Shown: positions 7,916-16,079 of the stretch, piece by piece
Layout: each line of letters opens with the position of its first letter
Position numbering within the stretch: the stretch's first letter is position 1
NCBI GenBank assembly: GCA_965205235.1
Contig: CBDBGD010000007.1
Span: 310,001-374,000 of the forward strand
Length of the DNA: 64,000 nt
Direction of reading: 5' to 3'
DNA from: CBDBGD01 sp965205235
GTDB lineage: Bacteria; Chloroflexota; Dehalococcoidia; Lucifugimonadales; UBA1127
The notes under the pieces: generated by a model
What the model saw: only the letters and a program-made list of their open reading frames with translations
Told to the model about the DNA's origin: nothing
Databases searched by the model: none
Made by a program: the position numbers and the translations under genes

Positions 7916-8122
7916 CTACAGGGCCACTGACACCTGTCGGGTCTCAATGGTCAGGGGCAAGCCCTGTTCGGCGCGCACCTCCATGCACAGGGAGATGGCC
8001 TCCTGGATGTTGGCGAGGGCCTCGGCCTTGGTCCGGCCCTGGCTGACGCAGCCCGGGACGGCTGGACACTCGACGATCCAAACGCCGTCCTCGTCTCTGT
8101 CGATGGTTACGGTGAGCTTCAT
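7916..8122 (-). CDS. HicB family antitoxin-like protein, orphan
   Basis: 68-residue protein with the HicB N-terminal fold (degraded RNase-H-like): MKLTVTIDRDEDGVWIVECP, AVPGCVSQGRTKAEALANIQEAI. In HicAB systems this neutralises the HicA mRNA interferase. No hicA (about 60 residues, dsRBD-like) is found on either side: downstream lies the repeat copy A and upstream a divergent hydrolase gene. No C-terminal DNA-binding RHH/HTH domain is present, so this is the short form. It could be a solitary regulator or a remnant of a TA pair. Confidence 0.85.
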   Translation of the reverse strand: MKLTVTIDRDEDGVWIVECPAVPGCVSQGRTKAEALANIQEAISLCMEVRAEQGLPLTIETRQVSVAL

Positions 8123-8302
8123 GGTTGTACTTCTCTGGCAAGCGATTCGTGAGTTAGGGCACAACGCTACACGACAGCGGTTGCCATGTAAAGCGTTCGG
8201 CGCACGGCCGGCGTGGGTGCGGTAGACTGGGGGCGCCCCGCAGGGCGGCCAGCCGCCAAAGCATGGCGGGAGCGGGTGCGACGCGCAAGGAGGTGGGAGT
8301 TG

Positions 8303-9904
8303 GTGAACGTGTCGGCGGAGAAGGGGACTGGCTGGGGGTGGATCGAGGCGAACCGAAAGCGGCTGTCGGACTTCCACCTTCGGATATGGGGGTACGCGGA
8401 GACGGCGTGGCGGGAGTACCGGTCGGCGGCGGCGTACTGCGACCTGCTGCGGTCGGAGGGGTTCACGGTGGAGGAGGGCTCGGGGGAGATGCCGACGGCG
8501 TTCGTGGCGACGTGGGGGAGCGGCGGGCCGGTGCTGGGGACGTACGCGGAGTACGACGCGGTGCCCGGCCACTCGCAGCAGCCGGTCCCGTACCGTGCGC
8601 CGCGGGAGGGGCTGCACCCGTGGGCGCCGGGCCACACAGACCCGCACTCGTCGCTGGGGACGGCGGCGCTGATGGGGGTGCTGGGGGCGAAGGCGGCCAT
8701 GGAGCGCCACGGGCTGCCGGGCACGCTGCGCCTCTATGGCGAGCCTGCGGAGAAGGTGTGCGGGTCGAAGCCCGTGCACGCCGCCAAGGGCTACCTGGAC
8801 GGCGTCGACGCGTTCATCTCGTACCACCCGCACACGACGAACACGACGATCTGGGACACGCACTGCGGGTCGTACTGGAGCGTCGTCGTCACCTTCGAGT
8901 GCACGGAGCCGGAGAAGTGGACGGACGCGAGGCTGCTGGTGTCGCCGGACCGGCCGCACACCGTGCCCCGCTGCCCGGGGGCCATCGACGCGCTGTGCCT
9001 GATGTACACGACGACCAAGTACACCAAGGAGGCGATGTTCCCGCACACGGGCACGTGGACGCTCAACGAGTTCATCCTGGCGGGCGGGCAGTGCACGTCG
9101 GACAACCTGCCGCCGCGGATCAGCCAGATCCAGTACGCGTGGCGGTCGCCGACGCTGGCAATCCAGGAGCAGATCGCGCGGGTGCTGGCGTCGAACGCCC
9201 GGCACGCTGCGGCGGCGACGGGCTGCGTCGCATCGATGCGGTGGGTGACCAAGACGCGGGTGGGGCTTCCGAACCACGCCATGGCGGAGGTGGCCTATCG
9301 CAACCTGGAGCTGGCCGGCGCGCCCGCGTACGACGAGTCGGCGCGGGAGTTCGCCAGGGAGGTGCAGCGCAACCTGGGCCTGGCGCCGCAGGACGACCCG
9401 TTCACCGTCGAAGGCCAGCGGCTGGTGACGCCGCAGGAGTACGAGGCCGAGCAGCGCCGGGGACTGCCTCCGTGGCAGGCCAACTTCACGTCGGACGATT
9501 ATGTCGACTACACGTGGCACGCACCGACGGTGCGGCTGCACACGTCGCGGCCCCGGCTGCGGCCGCCGGAGCCGGGCTACACGTACCCCGCGTGGGTGAA
9601 CGTCGCCATGGGCGGCGTGCCGGCGTGCATCGACCCGGGCATGTTCGCCGCGGGGCGGGCCATCAGCGGCACGCTGGTGGACCTGCTGACGCAGCCGGAG
9701 GAGCTGGAACGGGCGCAGGTGGAGTTCCGCGAGCGGACGGGCGGGGGCGTCGGCGGGACGCGGTGGGTGGCGCCGCTGCTGCCGCGCGACTTCGTGCCGC
9801 CGGTGGACCTGCGGTGGCCGGAGTACGTGACGACGCCTCGGGGCGAGGAGTGGTGGCTGCCCACGCCCAACCCGGCCGCGGCGGAGGTCTCGCTGAGCGG
9901 TTGA
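8303..9904 (+). CDS. M20 family amidohydrolase (AbgB-like)
   Basis: About 533 residues of an M20-type metallopeptidase/amidohydrolase resembling aminobenzoyl-glutamate hydrolase subunit B and related acyl-amino-acid hydrolases. Visible family features are LGTYAEYDAVPGHSQ near residue 85 (with the metal-bridging Asp in the usual GxEYDA form), WAPGHTDPHSSLGTAAL (a His-Asp site), YGEPAEKVCGSKP (catalytic Glu) and ISYHPHTTN (metal His). AAGGAGGTGGG precedes the GTG at 8303; a TTG three bases earlier is equally possible. It is longer than typical AbgB (about 480) through a C-terminal extension after residue 470. The AllA-like gene follows 61 bases on, and the two may be cotranscribed. The physiological substrate is unknown. 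Confidence 0.87.
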   Translation: MNVSAEKGTGWGWIEANRKRLSDFHLRIWGYAETAWREYRSAAAYCDLLRSEGFTVEEGSGEMPTAFVATWGSGGPVLGTYAEYDAVPGHSQQPVPYRAPREGLHPWAPGHTDPHSSLGTAALMGVLGAKAAMERHGLPGTLRLYGEPAEKVCGSKPVHAAKGYLDGVDAFISYHPHTTNTTIWDTHCGSYWSVVVTFECTEPEKWTDARLLVSPDRPHTVPRCPGAIDALCLMYTTTKYTKEAMFPHTGTWTLNEFILAGGQCTSDNLPPRISQIQYAWRSPTLAIQEQIARVLASNARHAAAATGCVASMRWVTKTRVGLPNHAMAEVAYRNLELAGAPAYDESAREFAREVQRNLGLAPQDDPFTVEGQRLVTPQEYEAEQRRGLPPWQANFTSDDYVDYTWHAPTVRLHTSRPRLRPPEPGYTYPAWVNVAMGGVPACIDPGMFAAGRAISGTLVDLLTQPEELERAQVEFRERTGGGVGGTRWVAPLLPRDFVPPVDLRWPEYVTTPRGEEWWLPTPNPAAAEVSLSG

Positions 9905-9965
9905 CGCTCAGCACGGGGCTGCCTATCGTGGGGGCGCGAATCCTAGGGAGCATCGAGGAGGAGTG

Positions 9966-10517
9966 ATGGCACAGGTGCACCGAATCCCGGTCGAGAAGAT
10001 GACGGAGAAGGCCTTCCGGCCGTTCGGCCAGCTCATGCTCTCCAAGGAGAAGCCGCCGTACGAGGGGGTGTCCTACCGGCTGAAGTTCGAGGCCGGTAAG
10101 ACGCAAATCGGCACCAACTGGCTGCCGTACAAGGGCTTTCGGTTCACGGGGCTGGAGCAGCACCTGCACGTGAGCCAGTCGTTCGTGCACCTGCAGGGCG
10201 CGCCGGCGGTCTTGGCCGTGGCCGCCCCCACGGACCCGAGCAAGCCCGACTCGATACCCAAGCCGGAGGACGTCCACGTCTTCCTCATCGAGCCGCACAC
10301 GGGCTACCTGCTGAAGCGGGGGACGTGGCACTCGGACCGGCTGCCGCTGTACGAGCCGGGGTCGATGATGGTGATCATCACCGACGTGGAGACGAACCTG
10401 GACCTGCGGGCGCACGGTGGGATGACGTCGCCGCCGGACAAGCGCGGCGGGTGGAAGTGGAACCGCATCGTGGACTACGAGCACGACTACGGGGTGGCGT
10501 TCGAGGTCGAGTTCTAG
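9966..10517 (+). CDS. Ureidoglycolate lyase (AllA) family protein
   Basis: 183-residue cupin-like protein of the ureidoglycolate lyase family, which releases urea and glyoxylate from ureidoglycolate in purine/allantoin catabolism. Family features are the opening KAFRPFGQLM, the strand FTGLEQHLHVSQSFV near residue 62, PAVLAVAAPTDPSKPDSIPKPEDV and the core GTWHSDRLPLYEPGSMMVII. The start is the ATG after GAGGAGGAG; an in-frame GTG three bases earlier is less well spaced. No allantoinase or allantoicase gene is in view, so the purine assignment is tentative. The preceding M20 hydrolase could act in the same route, since allantoate and ureidoglycolate amidohydrolases are M20 enzymes. Confidence 0.85.
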   Translation: MAQVHRIPVEKMTEKAFRPFGQLMLSKEKPPYEGVSYRLKFEAGKTQIGTNWLPYKGFRFTGLEQHLHVSQSFVHLQGAPAVLAVAAPTDPSKPDSIPKPEDVHVFLIEPHTGYLLKRGTWHSDRLPLYEPGSMMVIITDVETNLDLRAHGGMTSPPDKRGGWKWNRIVDYEHDYGVAFEVEF

Positions 10518-10528
10518 CGAGGGCGGCG

Positions 10529-12595
10529 CTAGTCGTCGGCGGGCTGCTTCTCCGGCTCCGGCTCGGCGCCGAGGCTCTCGGCGAGGAGCTCCAGGATGTC
10601 GACGGCCTGGTGCTCCGCCTCTGCGCCCTTGGCCGAGATGCCCTCGGTGAGCATCTGGAGGCAGTAGGGGCAGGAGACGCCGACCTTCTGTGCGCCCGTG
10701 CCCAGGAAATGCTCCGTGCGGCGGTGGCTGATGCGCGTGCCCTCCTCCTCCATCCACAGGTGGCCGCCGCCCGCGCCACAGCAGAAGCCGCGCTGCCGGT
10801 TGTGCGGCTCCATCTCCAGCAGCTCGAGGCCGGGGATGGCCTTTGCGACGTTGCGGGGCGCGTCGTAGACGCCGTTGTGGCGGCCGAGGTAGCAGGAGTC
10901 GTGGTAGGCGACGGTGGCCTGCACCGTGCGCAGGGGGCGTAGGCGACCCTTCTCGATGAGCTCCTCCACGAACTGGGCGTAGTGGAGCACCTCGAACTCG
11001 CCGCCGAAGTGGGGGTACTCGTTCTTCATCGTGTTGAAGCAGTGGGGGCAGATGGTGACGATGCGCTTCACGTTGTAGCCCTTGAGGACCTGGATGTTCT
11101 GCTCCGCCATGATCTGGTAGAGGTACTCGTTGCCCAGGCGGCGGGCCGGGTCGCCGGTGCAGGATTCCTCGTTGCCGAGGATGGCAAAGCGGACTTTGGC
11201 GGCGCGGAAGACGGAGACCATCGCCCGGGGGATGGCCTGGCTGCGCTGCTCGAGCGCGCCGGTGCAGCCCACCCAGAAGAGTACCTCAGGGTTCGACTCC
11301 TCGGCCATGGTGGGGACGTCCAGTCCCTCGGCCCAGTCGGTGCGGGAGTAGGTGGTGCCGCGCCAGGGGTGGCCGCGCTGCTCCATGCTCTGGAGGGCGG
11401 TCATGGCCTGCTCCGGCATCTCAGCCCGCTCCATGACGAGGTGGCGGCGCATGTCGATGATGCTGTCGATGTGCTCGACGCCGACGGGGCACTCCTGGAC
11501 GCAGGCGCCGCAGGTGACGCAGTCCCAGATGGCCTGCACCGGCGTGCCGCCGCCGATGACGGGGACGGAGGGCTCTTCGCCCGAGAGGACGACCTGCCCG
11601 TGCTCAGAGAGGTACTCCTTGAGGCCCTCGACGACGTGCATGGGCGAGAGGACCTTGCCGGTGAGGTTGGCGGGACAGTTGTCGGTGCAGCGGCCGCAGA
11701 CGGCGCAGGCGTAGCCGTCGAGGAGCTCCTTCCACGTGAAGTCCTGGATGCGGCCGGCGCCGAAGCTCTCGACGGTCTCGAGGTCGCGTATGGGCTCGAG
11801 CGTACCCATGGGCTCGAGGCGGCGGAGGAAGGCGTTGAAGGGCGAGGCGACGATGTGCATGTGCTTGGAGAAGGGGATGTAGATGGCAAAGCCGAGGACG
11901 GTGAAGAGGTGCAGCCACCAGAAGAGGCCCTGCAGGGTGTCGGCGAAGTTGCCGTCGATGCCCACGCTTGCGGCGGCGTCGCCGATGGCCTTGCCGATGG
12001 GCACCGTCGCCAGCACACCCGTGCCGCCGGACGCCACGTACATGGCCTCAGTCCCCAGCCAGAGGACCATCAGGATGATCTCCAGCCCCATGACGAAGAC
12101 CGTCTCGCCGGAGCGGGTGAGGTCGAAGGAGAGGCGGTGGGGGCGCACGACCCAGCGCCGGGCGAGGGCCCACACGAAGACGACGAGCAACACGCCGGCG
12201 TAGATGTCGAGGTACCAGCCGAAGACCTTGAGGCCGGGCTCGGTCAGGACCGTCTGGGAGAACTGCCGCCACACGGAATCGCCGAACTTCAGCAGCACGT
12301 AGCCCAGGTTGAACGACAGGAAGCTCCAGAAGATGAGCGCGTGGGCGATGCCGGCCATGTCGAAGTGTCGAATCGAGACGCTGCGGAGCACCCGCCACTG
12401 GGCCATGACGATGATGAAGGCGTTCCAGAGGCGCCGTACCGGCTGGTCGAACCGGGCCGACCTGCGGCCCATGACGACGAACGCGAAGACTCGGCGGTGG
12501 AGCAGATAGCCGTGGAGACCGAGGGCGATGAAGGTTGCGAGGGCCACCCCAATGGCGATGGGAATGGTGTCGAAGATGTCTCCGGGGGGGACCAT
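10529..12595 (-). CDS. Membrane Fe-S oxidoreductase with CCG domains (EtfAB:quinone oxidoreductase-like)
   Basis: 688 residues in three parts. Residues 1-280 form a nitrate-reductase-gamma-like membrane region with several histidines suited to b-type haem (HGYLLHRR, IRHFDMAGIAHAL, FSKHMHI). Around 300-420 are two 4Fe-4S motifs, CAVCGRCTDNCP and CVTCGACVQECP. The C-terminal 250 residues hold two CCG (DUF224) modules: ESCTGDPARR with CPHCFNTMKNEYP, and YHDSCYLGRHNG with FCCGAGGGH and CPYCLQML. This architecture matches membrane proteins proposed to pass electrons from EtfAB to menaquinone. No etf genes are nearby, so the partner is inferred. The ATG has GGAGGGAG upstream. Confidence 0.9.
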   Translation of the reverse strand: MVPPGDIFDTIPIAIGVALATFIALGLHGYLLHRRVFAFVVMGRRSARFDQPVRRLWNAFIIVMAQWRVLRSVSIRHFDMAGIAHALIFWSFLSFNLGYVLLKFGDSVWRQFSQTVLTEPGLKVFGWYLDIYAGVLLVVFVWALARRWVVRPHRLSFDLTRSGETVFVMGLEIILMVLWLGTEAMYVASGGTGVLATVPIGKAIGDAAASVGIDGNFADTLQGLFWWLHLFTVLGFAIYIPFSKHMHIVASPFNAFLRRLEPMGTLEPIRDLETVESFGAGRIQDFTWKELLDGYACAVCGRCTDNCPANLTGKVLSPMHVVEGLKEYLSEHGQVVLSGEEPSVPVIGGGTPVQAIWDCVTCGACVQECPVGVEHIDSIIDMRRHLVMERAEMPEQAMTALQSMEQRGHPWRGTTYSRTDWAEGLDVPTMAEESNPEVLFWVGCTGALEQRSQAIPRAMVSVFRAAKVRFAILGNEESCTGDPARRLGNEYLYQIMAEQNIQVLKGYNVKRIVTICPHCFNTMKNEYPHFGGEFEVLHYAQFVEELIEKGRLRPLRTVQATVAYHDSCYLGRHNGVYDAPRNVAKAIPGLELLEMEPHNRQRGFCCGAGGGHLWMEEEGTRISHRRTEHFLGTGAQKVGVSCPYCLQMLTEGISAKGAEAEHQAVDILELLAESLGAEPEPEKQPADD

Positions 12596-12693
12596 AGGCC
12601 GCTCCCTCCGCCTGGGGCTACGTCGAATAAGGCCGCGAAAGGCGGCCCCATTGTACAATCTCCCCCAAAGGGGAGCAAGAAAGGGAGTCTGCC

Positions 12694-13494
12694 ATGAAGC
12701 TACTGCCGAAGCGGGGACGGGTGGCCGTGATGGAGCTCTTCGGGGTGATCGGCGGGGCGGTGCGCCCCAGCCAGTACGTCCCGCTGCTGGAGTCGGTGCG
12801 GAGAAATCGCAGCCTCAAGGCGCTGGTGCTGGACGTCGATTCGCCGGGCGGGCAGGCGGCCGCGTCGGCGGAGATCCACGGCGCTGTGCGGCGCGTGGCA
12901 GAGGTGAAGCCCGTGGTCGCCTACATCCGGGGCACGGGCGCGTCGGGCGCGTACTACGTGAGCGCGGCGGCCCACCGCATCGTCGCCATGCCGGACGCGC
13001 TGGTGGGGTCGATCGGCGTGATCGCGGTGCGGCCCGTGCTGTCGGAGATGCTGCAGCGGGTGGGCGTCGCCATGAACGTGCAGAAGAGCGGCCGGCTCAA
13101 GGACATGCACCAGCCGTGGCGCGCCCCGACGGACGAGGAGCAGGCCGTGACGCAGCGACTGCTGGACGAGATCTACGACAGCTTCGTGGCGGCGGTGGCC
13201 CAGGGACGGAAGATGGATGAGGCGCAGGTGCGGGAACTGGCGACGGGCGAGGTGTTCACGGCTCGGCGGGCGCACTCGCTGGGGCTGGTGGACCTGCTGG
13301 GAGACGCGGAGACGGCGCTGGACCTGGCAGCGGGCGCGGCGGGCATCCGGCGGCGCGTGAAGAGCATCCGGCCGCGACGCCCCTTCTTCCGCGGGCTGTT
13401 CCGCGGCGCGGCTGAGGAGGCGGCACTGTCGATGCTGGAGGAGGTGGAGGCGCGTCTGTACGGGAGGGTGATGATGGGGGGCGGCGGGCGCTAG
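12694..13494 (+). CDS. sppA: Signal peptide peptidase SppA-like S49 serine protease
   Basis: 266-residue S49 family peptidase, short form, thought to degrade leftover signal peptides or membrane peptides. The opening VAVMELFGVIGG and VLDVDSPGGQAAASAEI match the ClpP-like core. The nucleophile Ser lies in GTGASGAYYVSAAA near residue 92, and the general-base Lys in KSGRLKDMHQPW near residue 133. LVGSIGVIAV is the conserved strand between them. No clear N-terminal membrane anchor is present. The stop codon overlaps the convergent mazG stop in a shared CTAG. A TACAAT -10-like box at 12654-12659 lies about 35 bases upstream. Confidence 0.9.
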   Translation: MKLLPKRGRVAVMELFGVIGGAVRPSQYVPLLESVRRNRSLKALVLDVDSPGGQAAASAEIHGAVRRVAEVKPVVAYIRGTGASGAYYVSAAAHRIVAMPDALVGSIGVIAVRPVLSEMLQRVGVAMNVQKSGRLKDMHQPWRAPTDEEQAVTQRLLDEIYDSFVAAVAQGRKMDEAQVRELATGEVFTARRAHSLGLVDLLGDAETALDLAAGAAGIRRRVKSIRPRRPFFRGLFRGAAEEAALSMLEEVEARLYGRVMMGGGGR

Positions 13495-14270
13495 CCGAGG
13501 TCCGCCTTGGCCTGCTGCCAGAGGGCTTCCTTGGCATCGAGCGAGAGGGTCTCGAAGGGGACGTTGCGCGTGCGGGACGCGTCTTCCATGTGGGCGAACC
13601 GGCGGGAGAAGCGCTGGTTGGCCGACCGCAGTGCGCTCTCGGCGTCGATGTCCAGCCAGCGGGCCACGTTGGCGAGGGAGAAGAGGACGTCGCCCAGCTC
13701 ATGCTCGCGCTCGGCGTCGGTCTGGGCGGCCTGCAGCTCGTCGAGCTCCTCGCGGAGCTTGGCGAGCACGCCCGCCATGTCGGGCCACTCGAAGCCGGCC
13801 CTGGCGGCGCGGCGGGAGATGGTCTGGGAGTAGGCCAGCGCGGGCATGCTGCGGGGAGCGCCTTCAAGGATGGAGCCGCCGCTGCGCTCCGCTCGCTTCA
13901 GGGCCTCCCACTGCTCCTCGACCTCCTGGACGCTCGTCACCTGCGCGTCGGCGAAGACGTGGGGGTGACGCCGCACGAGCTTGTCGACGGCGCCCTGGAG
14001 GACCGTGCGGGCCGTGAAGTCGCCGGTCTCGGCGGCAATCCGGCAGTGGAAGGCGGCGTGGACGAGGACATCGCCAAGCTCCTCGGCCAAGGCGGCCGGG
14101 TCTCCGGCGTCGAGCGCCTCCAGGGCTTCGAAGCACTCCTCGAGGAACGCGCGGCGGAGGGAGGCGTGGGTCTGATCGCGGTCCCAGGGGCAGCCGTCCG
14201 GGGCGCGGAGGCGCGCCACGAGGGCGACGAGTCCTTCGAAGGTGGCTGGGGCCTGTGCCGAGTCCGTCAT
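13491..14270 (-). CDS. mazG: Nucleoside triphosphate pyrophosphohydrolase MazG
   Basis: 259-residue protein with two MazG domains, which hydrolyses NTPs or aberrant dNTPs to monophosphates plus pyrophosphate. Domain 1: ARLRAPDGCPWDRDQTHASLRRAFLEECFE with EELGDVLVHAAFHCRIA. Domain 2: LAKLREELDEL with EHELGDVLFSLANVARWL and SRRFAHMED. Both ExxE...ExxD metal sites are intact. The ATG giving MTDSAQAPATF was chosen; an upstream in-frame ATG would lie on or above the -10 box (14299-14304). Divergent from the DUF1461 gene with overlapping -10 boxes. Confidence 0.95.
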   Translation of the reverse strand: MTDSAQAPATFEGLVALVARLRAPDGCPWDRDQTHASLRRAFLEECFEALEALDAGDPAALAEELGDVLVHAAFHCRIAAETGDFTARTVLQGAVDKLVRRHPHVFADAQVTSVQEVEEQWEALKRAERSGGSILEGAPRSMPALAYSQTISRRAARAGFEWPDMAGVLAKLREELDELQAAQTDAEREHELGDVLFSLANVARWLDIDAESALRSANQRFSRRFAHMEDASRTRNVPFETLSLDAKEALWQQAKADLG

Positions 14271-14298
14271 GCGCTCCGTCCTGTGGGGGGCTGGAGGC

Positions 14299-14306
14299 AT
14301 TATACT
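14299..14306. promoter_or_regulatory. Overlapping divergent -10 boxes for mazG and the DUF1461 gene
   Basis: Minus-strand TATAAT (14299-14304) points at mazG with a leader of about 22 bases. Plus-strand TATACT (14301-14306) points at the DUF1461 gene, whose ATG is at 14330. The two boxes overlap by four bases, so RNA polymerase can serve only one direction at a time. No strong -35 boxes are seen. Confidence 0.45.
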
Positions 14307-14329
14307 TACGGGGTTTTGGGGCAACAAGA

Positions 14330-15064
14330 ATGAGGAAGCCGACGATCTCGTGGCGGACCGTGGGGTGGGCCCTGGGGGCCCTGGCCGTGGCCGCGGTCCC
14401 GGTGTTCCTGGTGACCAGCAACGTGCGCTGGGCGTTCAACGAGCCACGGCTGTACGACTACAGCTTCAGCCGGTTCAACGTGAGCGCCAAGACCGGCATC
14501 CCGGACTCGGAGCTGCAGCGCGCGGCGCGGGAGATCATCGACTACTGGAACTCGGACGCGGAGCCGCTGGACGTGCGGGTCTACGGGCAGCCGCTCTTCA
14601 CGGAGCGCGAGATCATCCACATGCACGACGTCAAGGGGCTGGTGCGGGGCGTCTCGTGGGCGCCGGTGGTCACGGGTGGCATCGTGGTGGCGTACGCGCT
14701 GGGGGGGCTGGCCGTGCAGCGCCGCCGGTTCCTGCCGACGCTGGCCCACCGCGCGCTGGTCGCCGGGCTGGGGAGCGTGGCGACGCTGCTGGTGCTGGGC
14801 CTTGCGCTGGCGGTGGCCTTCCCGCTGATCTTCCGGCTGTTCCACGAGATCAGCTTCACCAACGACTTCTGGCTGCTGGACCCCAACAAGCACAACCTGG
14901 TCCGCATGTTCCCCCTGGGGTTCTGGTTTGAGGCGACGATGTTCGTGGCGGCGGCCACGGTGCTGGAGGCGCTGGCCCTCGCGGGCGCAGGGTGGGCGTG
15001 GGTGCGGTGGCTGCGGGCTAGGGACGCGGCGGGCGAGGGAGGAGCAGGGGGAGTAGACCTATAG
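14330..15064 (+). CDS. DUF1461 / TIGR01906 family integral membrane protein
   Basis: 244 residues with about five predicted membrane helices: one at 10-28 (VGWALGALAVAAVPVFLV), then an extracytoplasmic stretch with FNEPRLYDYSFSRFNV and HMHDVKGLVRG, and helices near 105-125, 138-165 and 195-220. The layout and the phrases DYSF, SELQRAAREIIDYWN and MHDVKxL match TIGR01906 proteins of unknown function found in Firmicutes and Chloroflexota. The ATG chosen leaves a leader of roughly 17 bases from the predicted -10 box. The stop overlaps the stop of the convergent endonuclease gene. Confidence 0.8.
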   Translation: MRKPTISWRTVGWALGALAVAAVPVFLVTSNVRWAFNEPRLYDYSFSRFNVSAKTGIPDSELQRAAREIIDYWNSDAEPLDVRVYGQPLFTEREIIHMHDVKGLVRGVSWAPVVTGGIVVAYALGGLAVQRRRFLPTLAHRALVAGLGSVATLLVLGLALAVAFPLIFRLFHEISFTNDFWLLDPNKHNLVRMFPLGFWFEATMFVAAATVLEALALAGAGWAWVRWLRARDAAGEGGAGGVDL

Positions 15065-16054
15065 CTCTTCCAACTCGAAAAGGTCATGTGCCTGCCGAGT
15101 CACGCCAATTTGATGCTCCATAAGCAGTGAAGTGAACTGCTCCCCATCCATGAGGCCAACGGGAGTCGCGTCTTGTCGTGCCGCTTCCACGCGAGCTCCA
15201 CTACTAAATCCGCTGGTGGTAACGATCAGGCCTTGCTCATAACCTTTGAGACTGCCGCGCACCTCTCGCACAATGGGGGCTCCCACGTTTCTCCCTAGCT
15301 TCCACCGCTTTGCTTGGATGGCCATGTGAATGCGAATGGCTTGACCAATAACCAAGGTGCCGCGCACGTCAATCCCGCCGTCGCCCCTACTGCGCGTCAC
15401 GACCAGGTCCTCGAACCGCATCTCTGCCAAGAGTTGAGAGACACATTCCTCGAATCTGCCGGGCTCCATCGATAGTAGCTTTTGATGTAGGTCTCTCCGT
15501 ATGCGATTATTGTGCTGAAGAATCTGGCGAGGAAGGCCGGTCGGCATCCGGCCGGCAAGCCCAACGTACCCTTTCCCATGTTTCACGAATCGAGGCGATT
15601 GGCCGCGATCCTGCCGCCGACCGATCTCGGTAAGCACTTGTGCGTACATCGTCGCTTCTGGCGTCTTACCCTCGGTGTTCAACCAACCTAGCTCAATTGC
15701 CTTTTCTGTAATGGCCCGATAGTGCATTGGCTGTTTGTCGCCCTGCTGTTCCAGCACCTTTTCAGCAGCGTCAGTGAAGGAGTAATGCGCTGCGGGCGGC
15801 GGAAGCTCCTCGCCGTAGTCGCGGAGCCCAAAGGTCTGAGGGGATTTCAAGACGAAGGGTGATTCTTCTTTGCGCTTGTTGATGTCAGTGTAGAGAGTGG
15901 CGCCGACCGTTGCCTCTGGAGTCTTGCCACTCGTCTTCCAAAGACCCCTCTGCAGTGCAAGCTGGGTGATCTCTCGGACGTGAAGGGGCTTGCGGGCTTC
16001 CTTCAACACACTCTCGGCGGCCTCGCGTATGCCCATCACTCCCTCCACCTTCAC
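15059..16054 (-). CDS. HARE-HTH x2 / Mrr-type restriction endonuclease
   Basis: 331 residues. The first ~180 carry two copies of the winged-helix HARE-HTH module (AAESVLKEARKPLHVREITQLALQRGLW and AAEKVLEQQGDKQPMHYRAITEKAIELGWL), each ending in a KTPEATVGATLY-like helix. The C-terminal ~140 residues are an Mrr-type nuclease: FEECVSQLLAEM, GDGGIDVRG and AIQAKRWKLG supply the E, D and QxK metal-site residues, all intact. The architecture is known from proteins proposed to cut modified DNA. The gene is visibly richer in A/T than its neighbours, which suggests recent transfer. No methyltransferase is adjacent, consistent with a stand-alone modification-dependent enzyme. Confidence 0.88.
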   Translation of the reverse strand: MKVEGVMGIREAAESVLKEARKPLHVREITQLALQRGLWKTSGKTPEATVGATLYTDINKRKEESPFVLKSPQTFGLRDYGEELPPPAAHYSFTDAAEKVLEQQGDKQPMHYRAITEKAIELGWLNTEGKTPEATMYAQVLTEIGRRQDRGQSPRFVKHGKGYVGLAGRMPTGLPRQILQHNNRIRRDLHQKLLSMEPGRFEECVSQLLAEMRFEDLVVTRSRGDGGIDVRGTLVIGQAIRIHMAIQAKRWKLGRNVGAPIVREVRGSLKGYEQGLIVTTSGFSSGARVEAARQDATPVGLMDGEQFTSLLMEHQIGVTRQAHDLFELEEL

Positions 16055-16079
16055 ACGAGAAATTTCAGCTAGCGCGGCC

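Noticed and set aside
7006..7947. Long minus-strand frame extending the glyoxalase gene by ~200 codons, and a similar frame at 36278-37195
   Set aside because: Both run through the dispersed repeat. The peptides resemble each other only in patches because the DNA is repeated, and indels break the frame, so they are not treated as genes.
10982..12697. 571-codon plus-strand open frame opposite the Fe-S oxidoreductase
   Set aside because: It has Asp/Val/Glu/His-rich composition typical of the antisense of a high-GC gene; the minus-strand protein has clear Fe-S and CCG motifs.
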